64,000 bases of DNA from Vandiemenella viatica (GCA_031002005.1 CM061919.1:32329088-32393087), one strand, 5' to 3'; shown: positions 12,206-22,145, numbered from the stretch's first letter. Notes: generated by a model not told the origin, from the letters alone. Numbers and translations are program-made.

Positions 12206-13335
12206 AGTAGTGCCTGAAGGGGGGTGCGGCGCCATCTTGTTTTTTTTAATTGAATTGCGTGGGGTCCTTAATTGATTTTAATTGATTTTAATTGAATTGC
12301 GTGTGGTCCTTAATTGATTTTAATTGATGTTAATTGATTTTAATTAATTTTAATTGATTTTAATTAATTTTAATTGATTTTAATTGATTTTAATTGAATT
12401 GCGGGGAGCCTTAATTGATTTTAATTAATGCTAATTGAATTGCGGGGAGGGGGTCTCACATCTGTAACCTCAGATTGATCTTATTATTTCCTTATGTACA
12501 GCGGTCAGCGGACAGTTTTTCCCCATGTATTCTTATGGAGGATGGAGTGAGCCCACTTTTTCCCCCATGGCGGGGAGCCTTAATTGATTTTAATTAATGC
12601 TAATTGAATTGCGGGGAGGGGGTCTCACATCTGTAACCTCAGATTGATCTTATTATTTCCTTATGTACAGCGGTCAGCGGACAGTTTTTTCCCCATGTAT
12701 TCTTATGGAGGATGGAGTGAGCCCACTTTTTCCCCCATGGCGGGGAGCCTTAATTGATTTTAATTAATGCTAATTGAATTTCGGGGAGGGGGTCTCACAT
12801 CTGTAACCTCAGATTGATCTTATTATTTCCTTATGTACAGCGGTCAGCGGACAGTTTTTTCCCCATGTATTCTTATGGAGGATGGAGTGAGCCCACTTTT
12901 TCCCCCCATGTATTGCTTATGGACCTGTCTTTGCAGACAGTTTGGAGCGGAGGGGAGCCGAGGAACTAGGGGAGTTTAATTGAATGCGGGTTCGTAATTG
13001 AATGTGCACAGCTGCGCCACACCCCGGAAGCCATCAATTATCGCTCCCCTCCGGAAGCCATCAATTATCGCTCCCCACGCAGCTGCAGGATGCGGGTCCG
13101 TAATTGAATGCGCCACACCCGGAAGCCATCAATTATCGCTCCCCACGCAGCTGCATGATGCGGGTCCGTAATTGAATGCGCCACACCCGGAAGCCATCAA
13201 TTATCGCTCCCCACGCAGCTGCAGGATGCGGGTTCGTAATTGAATGAGCACAGCTGCACCACACTCGAATTATCGCTCCCCTCGCAGCTGCATGATGCGG
13301 GTTCGTAATTGAATGTGCACAGCTGCGCCACCACA
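12206..13335 (+). repeat. Left terminal inverted repeat of the Polinton
   Basis: About 1.13 kb is repeated inverted at about 27515-28596. From outside to inside it contains: a GGGGGGTGCGGCGCC terminus; an array of TTAATTGATTT units (about 12255-12400); three direct repeats of about 170 bp starting at 12401, 12570 and 12740; and a set of about 66-bp units containing GGAAGCCATCAATTATCG and CGCAGCTGCAGGATGCGGG (about 13015-13330). The inverted match ends near 13335, just before the early promoter. Confidence 0.9.
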
Positions 13336-13392
13336 TTCATCATCGTGGGGCGCAGTCTTCCCACACCAATTCTCCATGGCTCCAGACGCGTG

Positions 13393-13429
13393 TATAAATA
13401 GGGCTGAGACCCCCCTTCTGCCATCCAGT
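13393..13429 (+). promoter_or_regulatory. TATA box and initiator of the early (polymerase) gene
   Basis: TATAAATA at 13393-13400 is followed about 34 bp later by CCAGTC (13425-13430), an arthropod-type initiator with a CAGT core. The first ATG of the spliced gene is at 13469. The promoter sits directly inside the left terminal repeat. Sequence-based inference only. Confidence 0.65.
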
Positions 13430-13468
13430 CTTCTCTGAGTCGTCGAGCTGAAAACTTCAATCATCGCA

Positions 13469-15463
13469 ATGTCTTCTGAGGATCTTAGCTTATTCAGCGA
13501 TATTGGTAAGTAAATTATTGTTATTTAACTTGTTTTCTGGCTGTTTTAAATTCTTTCACATATACTGATGAGCTTTTTTTTTTCTGCTTCAGACATTGAT
13601 GAAATTCTCGCTGAGGATGATTTCGGTAATGATAATATTTTTTTAACGTAACTATATTTATGAAAATGTATAGTGCTGCAGCAGTAGTCTATATTATTAA
13701 TTTATTTGTTCGCAGGTGATTTGGATATTTCATTCAGCGACCTTTTTTATTTCAGTACGTATTTATCTATAGATTTTTTTTTTCCATGTCTTTATAACTA
13801 TTGCTAATACATTTTTTTTCTTTTTTCAGATGAAGCATCACGCCCAGAGAAGCGTAAGGGAAATTCTCAAGAAATAAGTAGCCCAAAAAGAGCTTGTGAT
13901 TCCTCACAATGGAGCATGCTCCCAAATATTGACGTGGATGTGCCGCAGAGCATGTCACCACCACATAGCATGCCGCCAACTCCGCCACCACAATGGGTTC
14001 TTCCACAACCACCAGCACACTGGAATATCGGTAAGTCCAGTACATCAGTAATTTACCTATATTATTTTATGCTTACAAAATTATGTTTTTCATGATACTA
14101 AAACATTTTTCTTCTTTTTTATATTTCAGAGGGGGCGGTCGGACGCCAGGACAACGAGGCAGTTCCACCACCAATATGGCGACCATGGGAGACGTCGGAA
14201 CCTAGCCGACCGCCCGCCACAGCAGCAGCACCTCGCCTGTCCAGCCGCCCACCGCCGGGCCCAAGTCGACCACAGCCGGGATCCAGCCGACAGTATGCCG
14301 GTCCATCGCCCGGGTCAAGCCACCACTTCAACAACCCACCGCCGGGACCCAGCCGACAGTATGCAGGTCCATCGCCCGGGCCAAGCCACCACTTCAACAA
14401 CCCACTGCCGGGGCCCAGCCGACAGTCCGCCGGTCCATCGCCGGGGCCAAGTCGGCAGTATGCCGGTGCAGGGGCAGCCTTATGCAGTCATGATCATGCA
14501 GCAACGATGGGTGAGTCAGCAGCATCGCGCTTAGTCCTTGAAGACAGGCTTAGTGCATTTAAAAATAGAATTTATTCCGGGACAATTTCAAATTCTCAAA
14601 ATTTCATAGATCCAATGAATTTCATTGATGCTTGCTTTAAACTTGTTGCCGGTAAAGTTCGCGAAATTGTGGATAATCGGTCCTCCCCATCTGTAAAGGT
14701 GCAGGTTGGACTGATTAACACATATAAAATACAGAAGGAAATGATTTTGGAAACCGCCCGTATGTGCTTTTTAACTAAAATGCGTGAAGTCACAACCAGC
14801 ACTTGCCTGTCGGATTGGTATGAAAAATATGTGAAGTCGGAGCTCAGAGTAAAATTGTGTGAGTTTCAAGAAAGGACAAGTGGCAAAACTCTCGATAGAA
14901 TAGAATCCCTCGACATTAGTATTTTTCATTTTCAACCTTTCTATCGGGGGTCATCCTATGTTGCACTGCCACTTGATATCTGTAGAAAGAGGGCCGTCAT
15001 CAATGTTGAAAACAAGAATGACGAGTACTGCTTTCTATGGACACTTCTTGCAGCTCAAGTAAAGGCGCCGAAAACACATGCGTACCTAGTCAGTAATTAT
15101 ATGGAAGCCTTCACCAACCACCGTTTCGATTTTTCAGGTATTGAGTTTCCGGTAAAACTCTCTGACATTTCTAAATTTGAGAGGCAAAATCCAGACTATT
15201 CTGTAAATGTTTTCGGTCTGGATGAAGTTAAAGGTAAACATGTAGTTTCCGGGGCCCTCCATCACACTGCAGACAAACGCGTTCACCACATTAACATGTT
15301 GTTGATTACCGACGGCAGTGGGAAAAAATTCCATTACTGTTGGATTCACAACTTGTCGGCGTTAGTTAGATCTTCTTTAAGTTTGCATAAGAGTGCTATT
15401 TTATTTGTGACAGATGTCTGCAACATTTGGACGCAAAGATCTCCTGGACCGCCACGAGATTGA
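13469..15463 (+). CDS. Polinton early gene: spliced acidic/proline-rich N-terminus joined to the polymerase B N-terminal region
   Basis: Five exons keep one open frame: 13469-13505, 13593-13625, 13716-13754, 13830-14030 and 14130 onward to the frame break near 15410. Each intron starts with GT (GTAAGT, GTAATG, GTACGT, GTAAGT), ends in a pyrimidine-rich AG, and interrupts the frame in phase 1. Exons 1-3 code short acidic/hydrophobic stretches (LSLFSDI, EILAEDDF, LDISFSDLFYF). Exon 4 is Pro/Met-rich with a possible nuclear KRKG/PKRA patch. Exon 5 starts with four repeats of a PGPSRQYAGPSPG type. After Met 14507 the region matches the N-terminal part of Polinton polymerases (YRGSSYVALPLDI, then a NVFGLDEV segment). 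The polymerase could also start at 14507, but the upstream frame is open and spliceable. Splicing is predicted, not shown. Confidence 0.7.
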
Positions 15464-17966
15464 CTGTGCAAGGGTTGATCCTGTAAGAGTGGATTTACCC
15501 GGCGACGACGATAAAACTTTAAAGTTTAAGGATTTTGTGCACCAAGAGCGTGTACCCGTCGTCGTTTACGCGGACTTTGAAAGTTTATTGCTACCTTATG
15601 ATTCTTGCAGTCCCCCACCCAACGCATCTCACACTACTTTAGTCCAGAAACATATCCCTTTCGCTGCCGCATACCAGGTCGTTTGTCCACTCGTACCTAG
15701 TCTGTCGCGTTTCAACTCATTCAGGGGAAAAAATCCTGAAAAATGGCTTGTTGATGAACTCGTAAAACTTGCCAAGAAAGTTGATAAAATTTACAAGAAG
15801 TGCATTCCTCTTGTAATGACAGATGAGCAAGAAGCAAAGTTTGCTGATGCTACGGTATGCCACATCTGCGAGAAAGACATTGAACCGGGGACTGTCAAGT
15901 CCGCGATCATTGTCATATCACAGGTGAATTTAGGGGGGCTGCACATAATGATTGCAATTTGCAGTATAAGACTAAAAAGTACATACCCATTTTCTTTCAC
16001 AATCTTTCTGGTATGATGCTCATTTCATTGTAATGGCATTATCAAAACTCGATTCGAAGGAATGGACGTGCTTCCCATCAACACAGAACGTTATATTTCT
16101 TTTTCGAAAAAGATTGAATTCACTTCAATCACGTTAAGGTTTCTGGACTCATACCGGTTCATGCAGCTCCCATTAGACAAACTGGTTGGAAACCCTTGAG
16201 GACGGCGACATGCGCATTACTAGTGCTCATTTCACCGACCCCGAGAAGTTCCAATTAGTTAAACGGAAAGGTGTCTTCCCTTACGAATACATGGATTCGT
16301 GGGATAAGCTCACCGAGGCCACGCTTCCTCCAAAATCAAAATTCTACAGTTCGTTGTCGGAGTCACACATTTCTGATGAAGATTACGAACACGCGACAAA
16401 AGTGTGGCGGACTTTCCAGATCAAGACTTTGGGCGAATATGCAAGTCTGTACATGGACACAGATGTGCGGTTACTTGCAGATCTGTTTGAGAAATTTAGG
16501 AGTGTATGTTTGGGGAAGTACACCCTGGACCCCGCCCACTATTTCACATCCCCAGGCCTTTCGTGGCAGGCTATGTTAAGGAGCACGCGTGTCGAACTGG
16601 ACCTTCTGACGGATATCGACATGCTGCTCTTTTTCGAACGAGGTATTCGCGGAGGTATTTGCCAGTGCGTCCACAGGTATGCGAAGGCAAATAACCGGTA
16701 CATGCCGGAGTACAACCGCGAGGCGTCTGAAGATTTTATAATGTACTTCGACGTAAACAATCTTTACGGCTGGGCCATGTCGGAGTATCTACCCTCTGGT
16801 GGGTTTCAATGGCTTTCAGCTAAAGAGATTGCTAGCATAGATTTCATGAGCGTTGCAGCTGACTCACCTAGGGGGTTCGTATTGGAGGTAGACCTTACGA
16901 TTCCTCAGGATAAACACGACGTTTTAGCAGACCTGCCGCCATGTCCAGACCACAAAGCCCCAGAAGGTTCTACCCTCCCCAAGCTGATGACCACACTGGA
17001 GAACAAGGTACGGTATGTTCTCCATTACCGAGTCCTCCAGCAATGTGTAGGCTTGGGGCTGCAGGTGACCGAAATACACCGGGTAATATCTTTCAATCAG
17101 TCACCGTGGTTGAAAGAATACATATCTCTCAATACGTGTTCTCGCCGTGACGCCAAAACAGATTTCGAGAGAGATTTTTACAAACTGATGAACAATTCAA
17201 TTTTCGGCAAGACTATGGAGAACATTCGAAAACACCGCGACGTGAAATTGTGTACAGGTTGGGTGGGCCGCCGCGGTGCCCGCAAACACATAGCTTCACC
17301 ACACTTTAAGCAAGTAACAGTTTTCAACGAGGACTTTGTGGCCGTGGAGATGGCGAAAGCTAGGATAGTTTTTAATAAACCCGTGTATGTCGGAATGTGC
17401 ATTCTTGACCTGTCTAAACTGAGGATGTACAGATTTCATTATGAATTTGCCATTCCTCAGTTTAGAAGCCCTAAATTGCTATATATGGATACAGACAGCT
17501 TCATCTACTTGGTGCGGAACTGCGATCCATATGAAGTGATGCGACGCAACAGGGAGGAGTTCGACACGTCTGGTATAGCACCGGCAACCGTTATGGGATA
17601 GAGTCCCACAATGAAAAGGTTGTCGGTGTTATGAAGGACGAAGCGAATGGCACCCTGATTGCGGAGTTTGCGGGGTTAAGGGCAAAAATGTATGCATTCC
17701 GGCTCGAGACAGACCAGACCTCTAGACGGGCTAAAGGTTTGGCTGGCTCAGTCACTCGAAAGCTGCAGATGGAGGATTACATAAATTGCCTCCATGGTGA
17801 AACACCCAGGTGCCATCTGCAGCAAAGGATCACATCAACCCTTCATGTTGTAAATACTGTACAAATATCCAAACTGGGTCTGTCTAGAACGGACGATAAG
17901 CGGTATATTTTCCCCGACGGGATAGAGACCCTCCCGTGGGGGCACAAGTCTGTAAATAATGTGTGA
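15414..17966 (+). pseudogene. polB: Protein-primed DNA polymerase B, exonuclease and polymerase domains (frameshifted)
   Basis: This enzyme would replicate the element by protein priming. Visible landmarks in order: a zinc-finger-like C-terminus ending LLDRHEIDC near 15450, Exo I VYADFESLL (15564-15590), motif A DVNNLYGWAMS (about 16750), motif B KLMNNSIFGKTMEN (about 17180-17225) and motif C YMDTDSFIYLV (about 17482). The frame changes near 15410-15440 (compared with the second copy, about 4 nt and 1 nt are missing, which removes the first cysteines of a zinc finger), near 15900-16190 around the Exo II box, and near 17580-17610. Frames 15414-16016, 16186-17601 and 17631-17966 are the pieces. 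The catalytic motifs are intact but the chain is not continuous, so it is probably inactive unless indels are sequencing errors. Confidence 0.9.
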
Positions 17967-18570
17967 ATGTTTTGTAAATATACCGTTTATTCCGTGTTTC
18001 TAAGTTTGTAAATATGTAATCACTAGTTTAGGAATATGTAAATATCAGTTTAGGCACTCTTGTAAATATGGCAGTTATCAAGTTAGGACTCTGTACATTG
18101 TAAAATAGGCTATGTGTACAGAAGAAATGCTGTACGTAGATTGTAAGGTTGCTGAGCTGTATGCTCTAATAAAATCTTTTTCATTGGCTGCTGGGGGGAT
18201 GCTGCTGAATTCCTTTGTATGACAATTTGTTTGCTGAGCTACATGCTCATTTGCTTTATATTAACGTAATAGGAAAAAAAACATTGTAAAATAGGCTAAG
18301 TGTACAGAAGAAATGCTGTACGTAGATTGTAAGGTTGCTGAGCTGTATGCTCTAATAAAATCTTTTTCATTGGCTGCTGGGGGGTGCTGCTGAATTCCTT
18401 TGTATGACAATTTGTTTGCTGAGCTACATGCTCATTTGCTTTATATTAACGTAATCGGAAAAAAAAAAATTGTAAAAAATAGGCTAAGTGTACATAGATT
18501 GTAAGTTTGCTGAGCTGTATGCTCATTTTGCATTATATTAACGTAATTGAAGAAAAAACACAATTGTTAG
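17967..18570. repeat. Repeat-rich poly(A) zone between converging polymerase and integrase genes
   Basis: Directly after the polymerase stop there are four to five GTAAATAT-type units (17950-18070). Then about 2.5 copies of a 185-bp direct repeat start near 18097, 18283 and 18468. Each full unit has an AATAAAATC signal (near 18168 and 18352), a GCTGAGCTGTATGCTC and a GCTGAGCTACATGCTC hairpin (GAGC...GCTC stems). An AATAAA on the minus strand near 18580-18590 would serve the integrase. The duplicated terminator unit suggests transcript ends for both strands; another possibility is a replication or stability element. Confidence 0.65.
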
Positions 18571-18607
18571 AAAAAAATAAGTTTATTTATTAAGAAAAAT
18601 GAATTTT

Positions 18608-19553
18608 TTACATTTTAAATAAATCTTTTTTATGAATCCACGTGTTATGTGATTTATCAAAACCCAACCACTTCACCAAGATCATATTTTTCCTTCTCTT
18701 TATCACTCGTTCAACCAAAAATGTACTTGTAAGTTTTGTTAGTTGTAATTCTTGCTGGTAAAATGCTCCTGCAATATCTTTACCTTGATAGTCTTTAAGT
18801 AAATAAGTTACAGGATTTGTTAATTTCACTTTACTGATGGTAAACACTTCAGTTGACCAGTTGGGCAAGTAGCCTTTCTCAAACTTTCTTTAAATCTACC
18901 TGATTCTGACATGGTCACCAACTTTGAATTTTGCTGGAGTAGTCATCTTAATATGGCTGTACACTGTTGAAAGAAGTGAATTGTCTTTAACATCACACGG
19001 TTTCATCTTGATGGTGCTGTGCCACTTGTTATTGTAATTGTTCATTAATTGAGGAAGAAGTTCAATCCACCGATGTGAACCACGTCTGCTGAATTCTTGC
19101 CACATTGCATTCTTGATAGTTCTATTGAGTCGCTCAACTATTGATGCTTTAAGATGAGTATATGTTGAGTAGTGATTAATACCATAACTTGTCATGAGCG
19201 ATTTAAACTTTGAATTGTAAAACTCTTTTCCGTTGTCAGTCTGTAAATTTTTAGGAACACGATCACCATTAAGTATTTTCTTCATAGCGTCGACAACCAC
19301 ACTAGCCGTTTTGTTCTTGAGAGGGTAGAGCCCATGCAAACTTTGAATAAGTATCAATCACCATCAAGATATACTTGTAGCCACTGTTTTTACGAGAATA
19401 CGGTATCATTTCTACAATATCAGCCTGCCATAGGTCGTCAAGACCTTTGATTATTACCCGGCGTCTTGGGAAATTCCTTCTAGCCGGTCTATGGAGTTCA
19501 GCTACAATTTGATCCATGTTACACGATAATGTCTCTCTCACGAAGTTCTTCAA
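18608..19553 (-). pseudogene. Polinton integrase (DDE, retrovirus-like) with C-terminal chromodomain, frameshifted
   Basis: This is a retrovirus-like integrase that would insert the element. The likely start is Met at 19517 (MDQIVAELHRPARRN). The first catalytic Asp lies in WQADIVEM, the second in LQTDNGKEF and the Glu in SIVERLNRTIKN, giving the DDE set. A core-to-C-terminal segment ends with KFKVGDHVRIR. The last piece (18608-18868) holds a chromodomain: FLVERVIKRRKNMILVKWLG followed by NTWIHKKDLF. Chromodomains on Polinton integrases are known and may steer insertion toward marked chromatin. Frame breaks lie near 19302-19357 and 18868-18896, so the protein is split into three frames. All key residues are present. 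Confidence 0.9.
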
Positions 19554-19559
19554 TCACCG

Positions 19560-20190
19560 ACAAAATTTCGTTGGAGTGTGCAGTGTGTCCTGCTGATGTT
19601 GATGCGGTAAGTAATTTCAATCTTTCAACGAGCTCATTCGGATCGTCCCAATACACATATTCCTTCATGGGAAGAAGACCAGAACCCGACTGATTGTCAA
19701 GTTTAGAGATTATGTTTTTTATACTTAGTGGTTGTATTTTTCAAAACTTCTCCAGATGGAATAAATTTCACTCTGTGTGCATTCGTGGGTCTAGTATTTC
19801 ATAATAACTTTTCAAGTCCATGTTGGTAAATTTTTTGGGTTTTTTTAAGAACAACAGTTCCATTAAGCCTTGAGTTCTTTCATATTCATTTCCATCAATC
19901 TGTATAACATCTCCATCTATAATCATAGGAGTATTTCCCAATCATTAGCGAATCATTTTTCTTCCGGACACCGTACACCGAATCATAATCTCTTTCACTT
20001 CGATTGAGTGACTTTCAAGAAATCCTTTGATCATACCTGGAGGTTGCTGCTGCTGCTGCTGCTGCTGATGTCGCGGAGGTAAGAAAACATTTTCTATTGT
20101 ATCCGTCACAGGTCTTAAAGAATCTTTGAAAAATTTCTCAGAGTCGATTTGGCCAGTTTTCAATTCAGAGTAACTTGCGTCGAATAGCAT
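19560..20190 (-). pseudogene. Polinton minus-strand gene with poly-Q, conserved but of unknown function (broken)
   Basis: The only clean frame is 20190-19945, starting MLFDASYSELKTGQ. It contains eight glutamines encoded by a CAG run (about 20047-20066), then PPGMIKGFLESHSIEV. Downstream, in other frames, segments WDDPNELVERLKLL and NEILSVIEELRERDII (about 19560-19660) are visible. From memory, a DDPNEL.DRLRLL...IIEELRE module ends a protein found in many insect Polintons, usually just before the integrase, which fits the position here. I do not know its function. Several frameshifts separate the parts. A 5' portion may be missing. Confidence 0.55.
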
Positions 20191-20266
20191 TTCGGGCCTT
20201 TTATGATGCCACGTTTAGTGTTGTTGACGTATCCATGTTTAAGCATCGAATGAAGCTTATGAGAGT

Positions 20267-20760
20267 TTATTGTACTATTTTATACTTGATAGTTAATGTT
20301 GCTGTAAATGGTTTGTGGGTTGAGCATTTTGGGATAAAAATAAGATGATCGCCTTGCTTCACAAAGTTTATCCTTGCAGTTTTAATCCAATTCACTATTA
20401 CATCAACCCTGCCCGGTTTGGCTACTGAGAGGATTACACCATTGACGGGAATTTCGTAATAGTTAAGACCTGTCTCTAGAATGTATGCACGATCTTCAAT
20501 CAAATCTGTTACCGCAATAGTTATAACCATGGTAACTACTGTCGATTGTAATTCCTTCAGAAGCATTGCTGCATCGCTGGTTGCCTTGTCAATGTATTGT
20601 TTTGGATGCAACATCATCGTCGTCGATGGGGTCAGCTACATGTTTGAGTATTCTACCTTGGCAATCCAAATTACCGTCCTTTGTAAGAAGTATGTTTTGA
20701 GGTGGGTACACCAAAACTCTCCTGCTCTGTATCGTCGAAGTTCTCCCAAACTTGTCCATG
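20267..20760 (-). pseudogene. Fibre-like protein with phage-type trimerisation motif (one frameshift)
   Basis: The reading starts at ATG 20760 (MDKFGRTST). About 40 residues on it has LTKDGNLDCQGRILKHVADP, followed by DDDDVASK. After a frame change near 20600-20620 comes KQYIDKATSDAAMLLKEL (frame 20617-20267). The order 'G-N-x-D-x2-x-R-I-x2-V-x2-P...D-A...K-x-Y-I/V-D' is the classic pattern at the foot of trimeric phage tail fibres. The remaining ~90 residues look like a small beta-rich head (IVITIAVTDLI, YYEIPVNGVILSV, ATLTIKYKIV). I infer a virion spike or attachment fibre of about 165 residues. The family is not certain, and the frameshift makes this copy doubtful. Confidence 0.55.
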
Positions 20761-20792
20761 GCTGCAATGATGATAGTACCTAGTGTGCTTGT

Positions 20793-21476
20793 CTATTTAT
20801 TTAAAAACGAATCAAACCCGTTGCGGTACCGTCCATGATACATATCACAGTCTTTGTCAATAACTGCAAATCCATGCTTGCTCGCATTCCAACAAGTACC
20901 ACATAAGTTCTTAAACTCGCTGAACGGCATATCTGTGTTCACGTGGTCATTATAAATGTGTTTGAGATTCATGTCGTCCTGTTTAAAGAGTACAATCAAG
21001 TTGGCGTTGTCTCTCACCAGCTGTTTAGGTATACGGCTGTATGTCTGACACAAGTAGAAAGAGTCTACTGACCTATGTCTCCCCATACAAAAGTAATCTC
21101 GTATATTATTCTGCTTCTCACACGAGACATCGTCAAACACAAACACTGAATTTGGTAGCGCTTCACTAGGTGGAGGCACATTCTGATTATCGCTAAATGT
21201 TAAATACTTAATTTCTTTAATGGGTTTCAGTATTTCACCTAGCAACTGGTACTTTGGCTGGTACAACGATTTTGAAAACACATATACATTTTCAAATCTA
21301 AGCCCATTTGGGTGTTCCAGCAGGGACAGCACAAGATTGGTTTTACCACAGTTTGACGGTCCACAAACTATCGCTCTCACTGTCTCGGGGAACAGAGGTC
21401 CGTTCTTCTTCCGCTTGGTGCCGGCAACATCTGCATTACTCACGGGTAATGTTGCTTGCTGCTTGACGAATCGCAT
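20793..21476 (-). CDS. FtsK/HerA-type packaging ATPase (A32-like)
   Basis: This ATPase would drive DNA into the capsid. Walker A is GPSNCGKTNL (near residue 40 from Met 21476) and Walker B is SVFVFDDV. Further conserved-looking parts are YVFSKSLYQPKYQLL, a YLCQTYSRIPKQLVRDNANLIV sensor-like stretch ending in LFKQDD, and a C-terminal GFDSFLNK. The frame is intact over about 228 residues, normal for Polinton ATPases. A Met at 21500 is also in frame but lies so close to the TATA region that 21476 is the better start. It diverges from the PLA2 gene across a short shared promoter region. Confidence 0.92.
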   Translation of the reverse strand: MRFVKQQATLPVSNADVAGTKRKKNGPLFPETVRAIVCGPSNCGKTNLVLSLLEHPNGLRFENVYVFSKSLYQPKYQLLGEILKPIKEIKYLTFSDNQNVPPPSEALPNSVFVFDDVSCEKQNNIRDYFCMGRHRSVDSFYLCQTYSRIPKQLVRDNANLIVLFKQDDMNLKHIYNDHVNTDMPFSEFKNLCGTCWNASKHGFAVIDKDCDMYHGRYRNGFDSFLNK

Positions 21477-21504
21477 TTTGACAAGGTTTCTTTGCTGCAC
21501 GGGG

Positions 21505-21540
21505 TATATATAGACGCGCGAATACGTAAAATCATTCAGT
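21505..21540. promoter_or_regulatory. Bidirectional TATA region between ATPase and PLA2 genes
   Basis: TATATATA at 21505-21512 is palindromic. On the plus strand it precedes TCATTCAGT (21532-21540), an arthropod initiator about 30 bp away, and the PLA2 gene ATG at 21549. On the minus strand the same box lies 29 bp upstream of the ATPase start at 21476. One TATA element could serve both genes. Confidence 0.55.
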
Positions 21541-21548
21541 CGATAACA

Positions 21549-22145
21549 ATGCCTCCTACGAAGAAGAAGAAGGGCCGTGGCTTCTTAAACAAGCTCGTCG
21601 ACAAAATGCCATTTGAGGCACACATTCCAACTTACCAGTTCTGTGGACCCGGGACGAAACTTGAAAAACGTCTGAAACTCGGCCAGACGGGGATCAATCC
21701 ACTAGATGCAGCATGCAGGGAGCATGACATTGCGTATGCACAGGGTGCCGACAGACGTAATGCAGACCGCATACTCGCAGAGAAGGCTTCAGTCAGAATG
21801 AAAGCCAAAGATGCAAAGTTCGGTGAACGGGCGGCCGCGTTACTAGTTAACGGCGCTATGCGTGCCAAGCTAAAGTTGGGTGCAGGGATTAAAAAGAAAA
21901 AGAAGACGAAGAAGGGTGGAATCCTCCCCTTAATCCCTATTTTTGCCGGATTGTCGGCTGCCGGAGCTCTTGCCGGTGGAGCCTCAGCCATCGCCAGAGC
22001 CGTCAAAGCTGCTAAAGAAGCAAAAAAGCAGTTGACTGAACAGAAACGACACAATGAAACCATGGAGGCAATTGCAATGAGGGGTAAAGGTCTGTATTTA
22101 AAGCCATACCGGAAAGATGGATCTGGATTGAAAAAAAAAAGTTGA
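21549..22145 (+). CDS. PLA2-domain minor virion protein with hydrophobic segment
   Basis: The 198-residue frame begins MPPTKKKKGRGF. It has a parvovirus-VP1-type phospholipase A2 signature: calcium loop CGPGTKLEKR and active site DAACREHDIAY with the HD pair. In viruses this activity breaches endosomal membranes. A Lys-rich patch (KKKKKTKKGG) is followed by a hydrophobic GILPLIPIFAGLSAAGALAGG segment, then a helical K/A/E stretch and a basic end. The frame closes right after a run of ten A's (22131-22140). One base less would run straight into the protease frame. It is the first gene of the rightward late cluster. Confidence 0.88.
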   Translation: MPPTKKKKGRGFLNKLVDKMPFEAHIPTYQFCGPGTKLEKRLKLGQTGINPLDAACREHDIAYAQGADRRNADRILAEKASVRMKAKDAKFGERAAALLVNGAMRAKLKLGAGIKKKKKTKKGGILPLIPIFAGLSAAGALAGGASAIARAVKAAKEAKKQLTEQKRHNETMEAIAMRGKGLYLKPYRKDGSGLKKKS

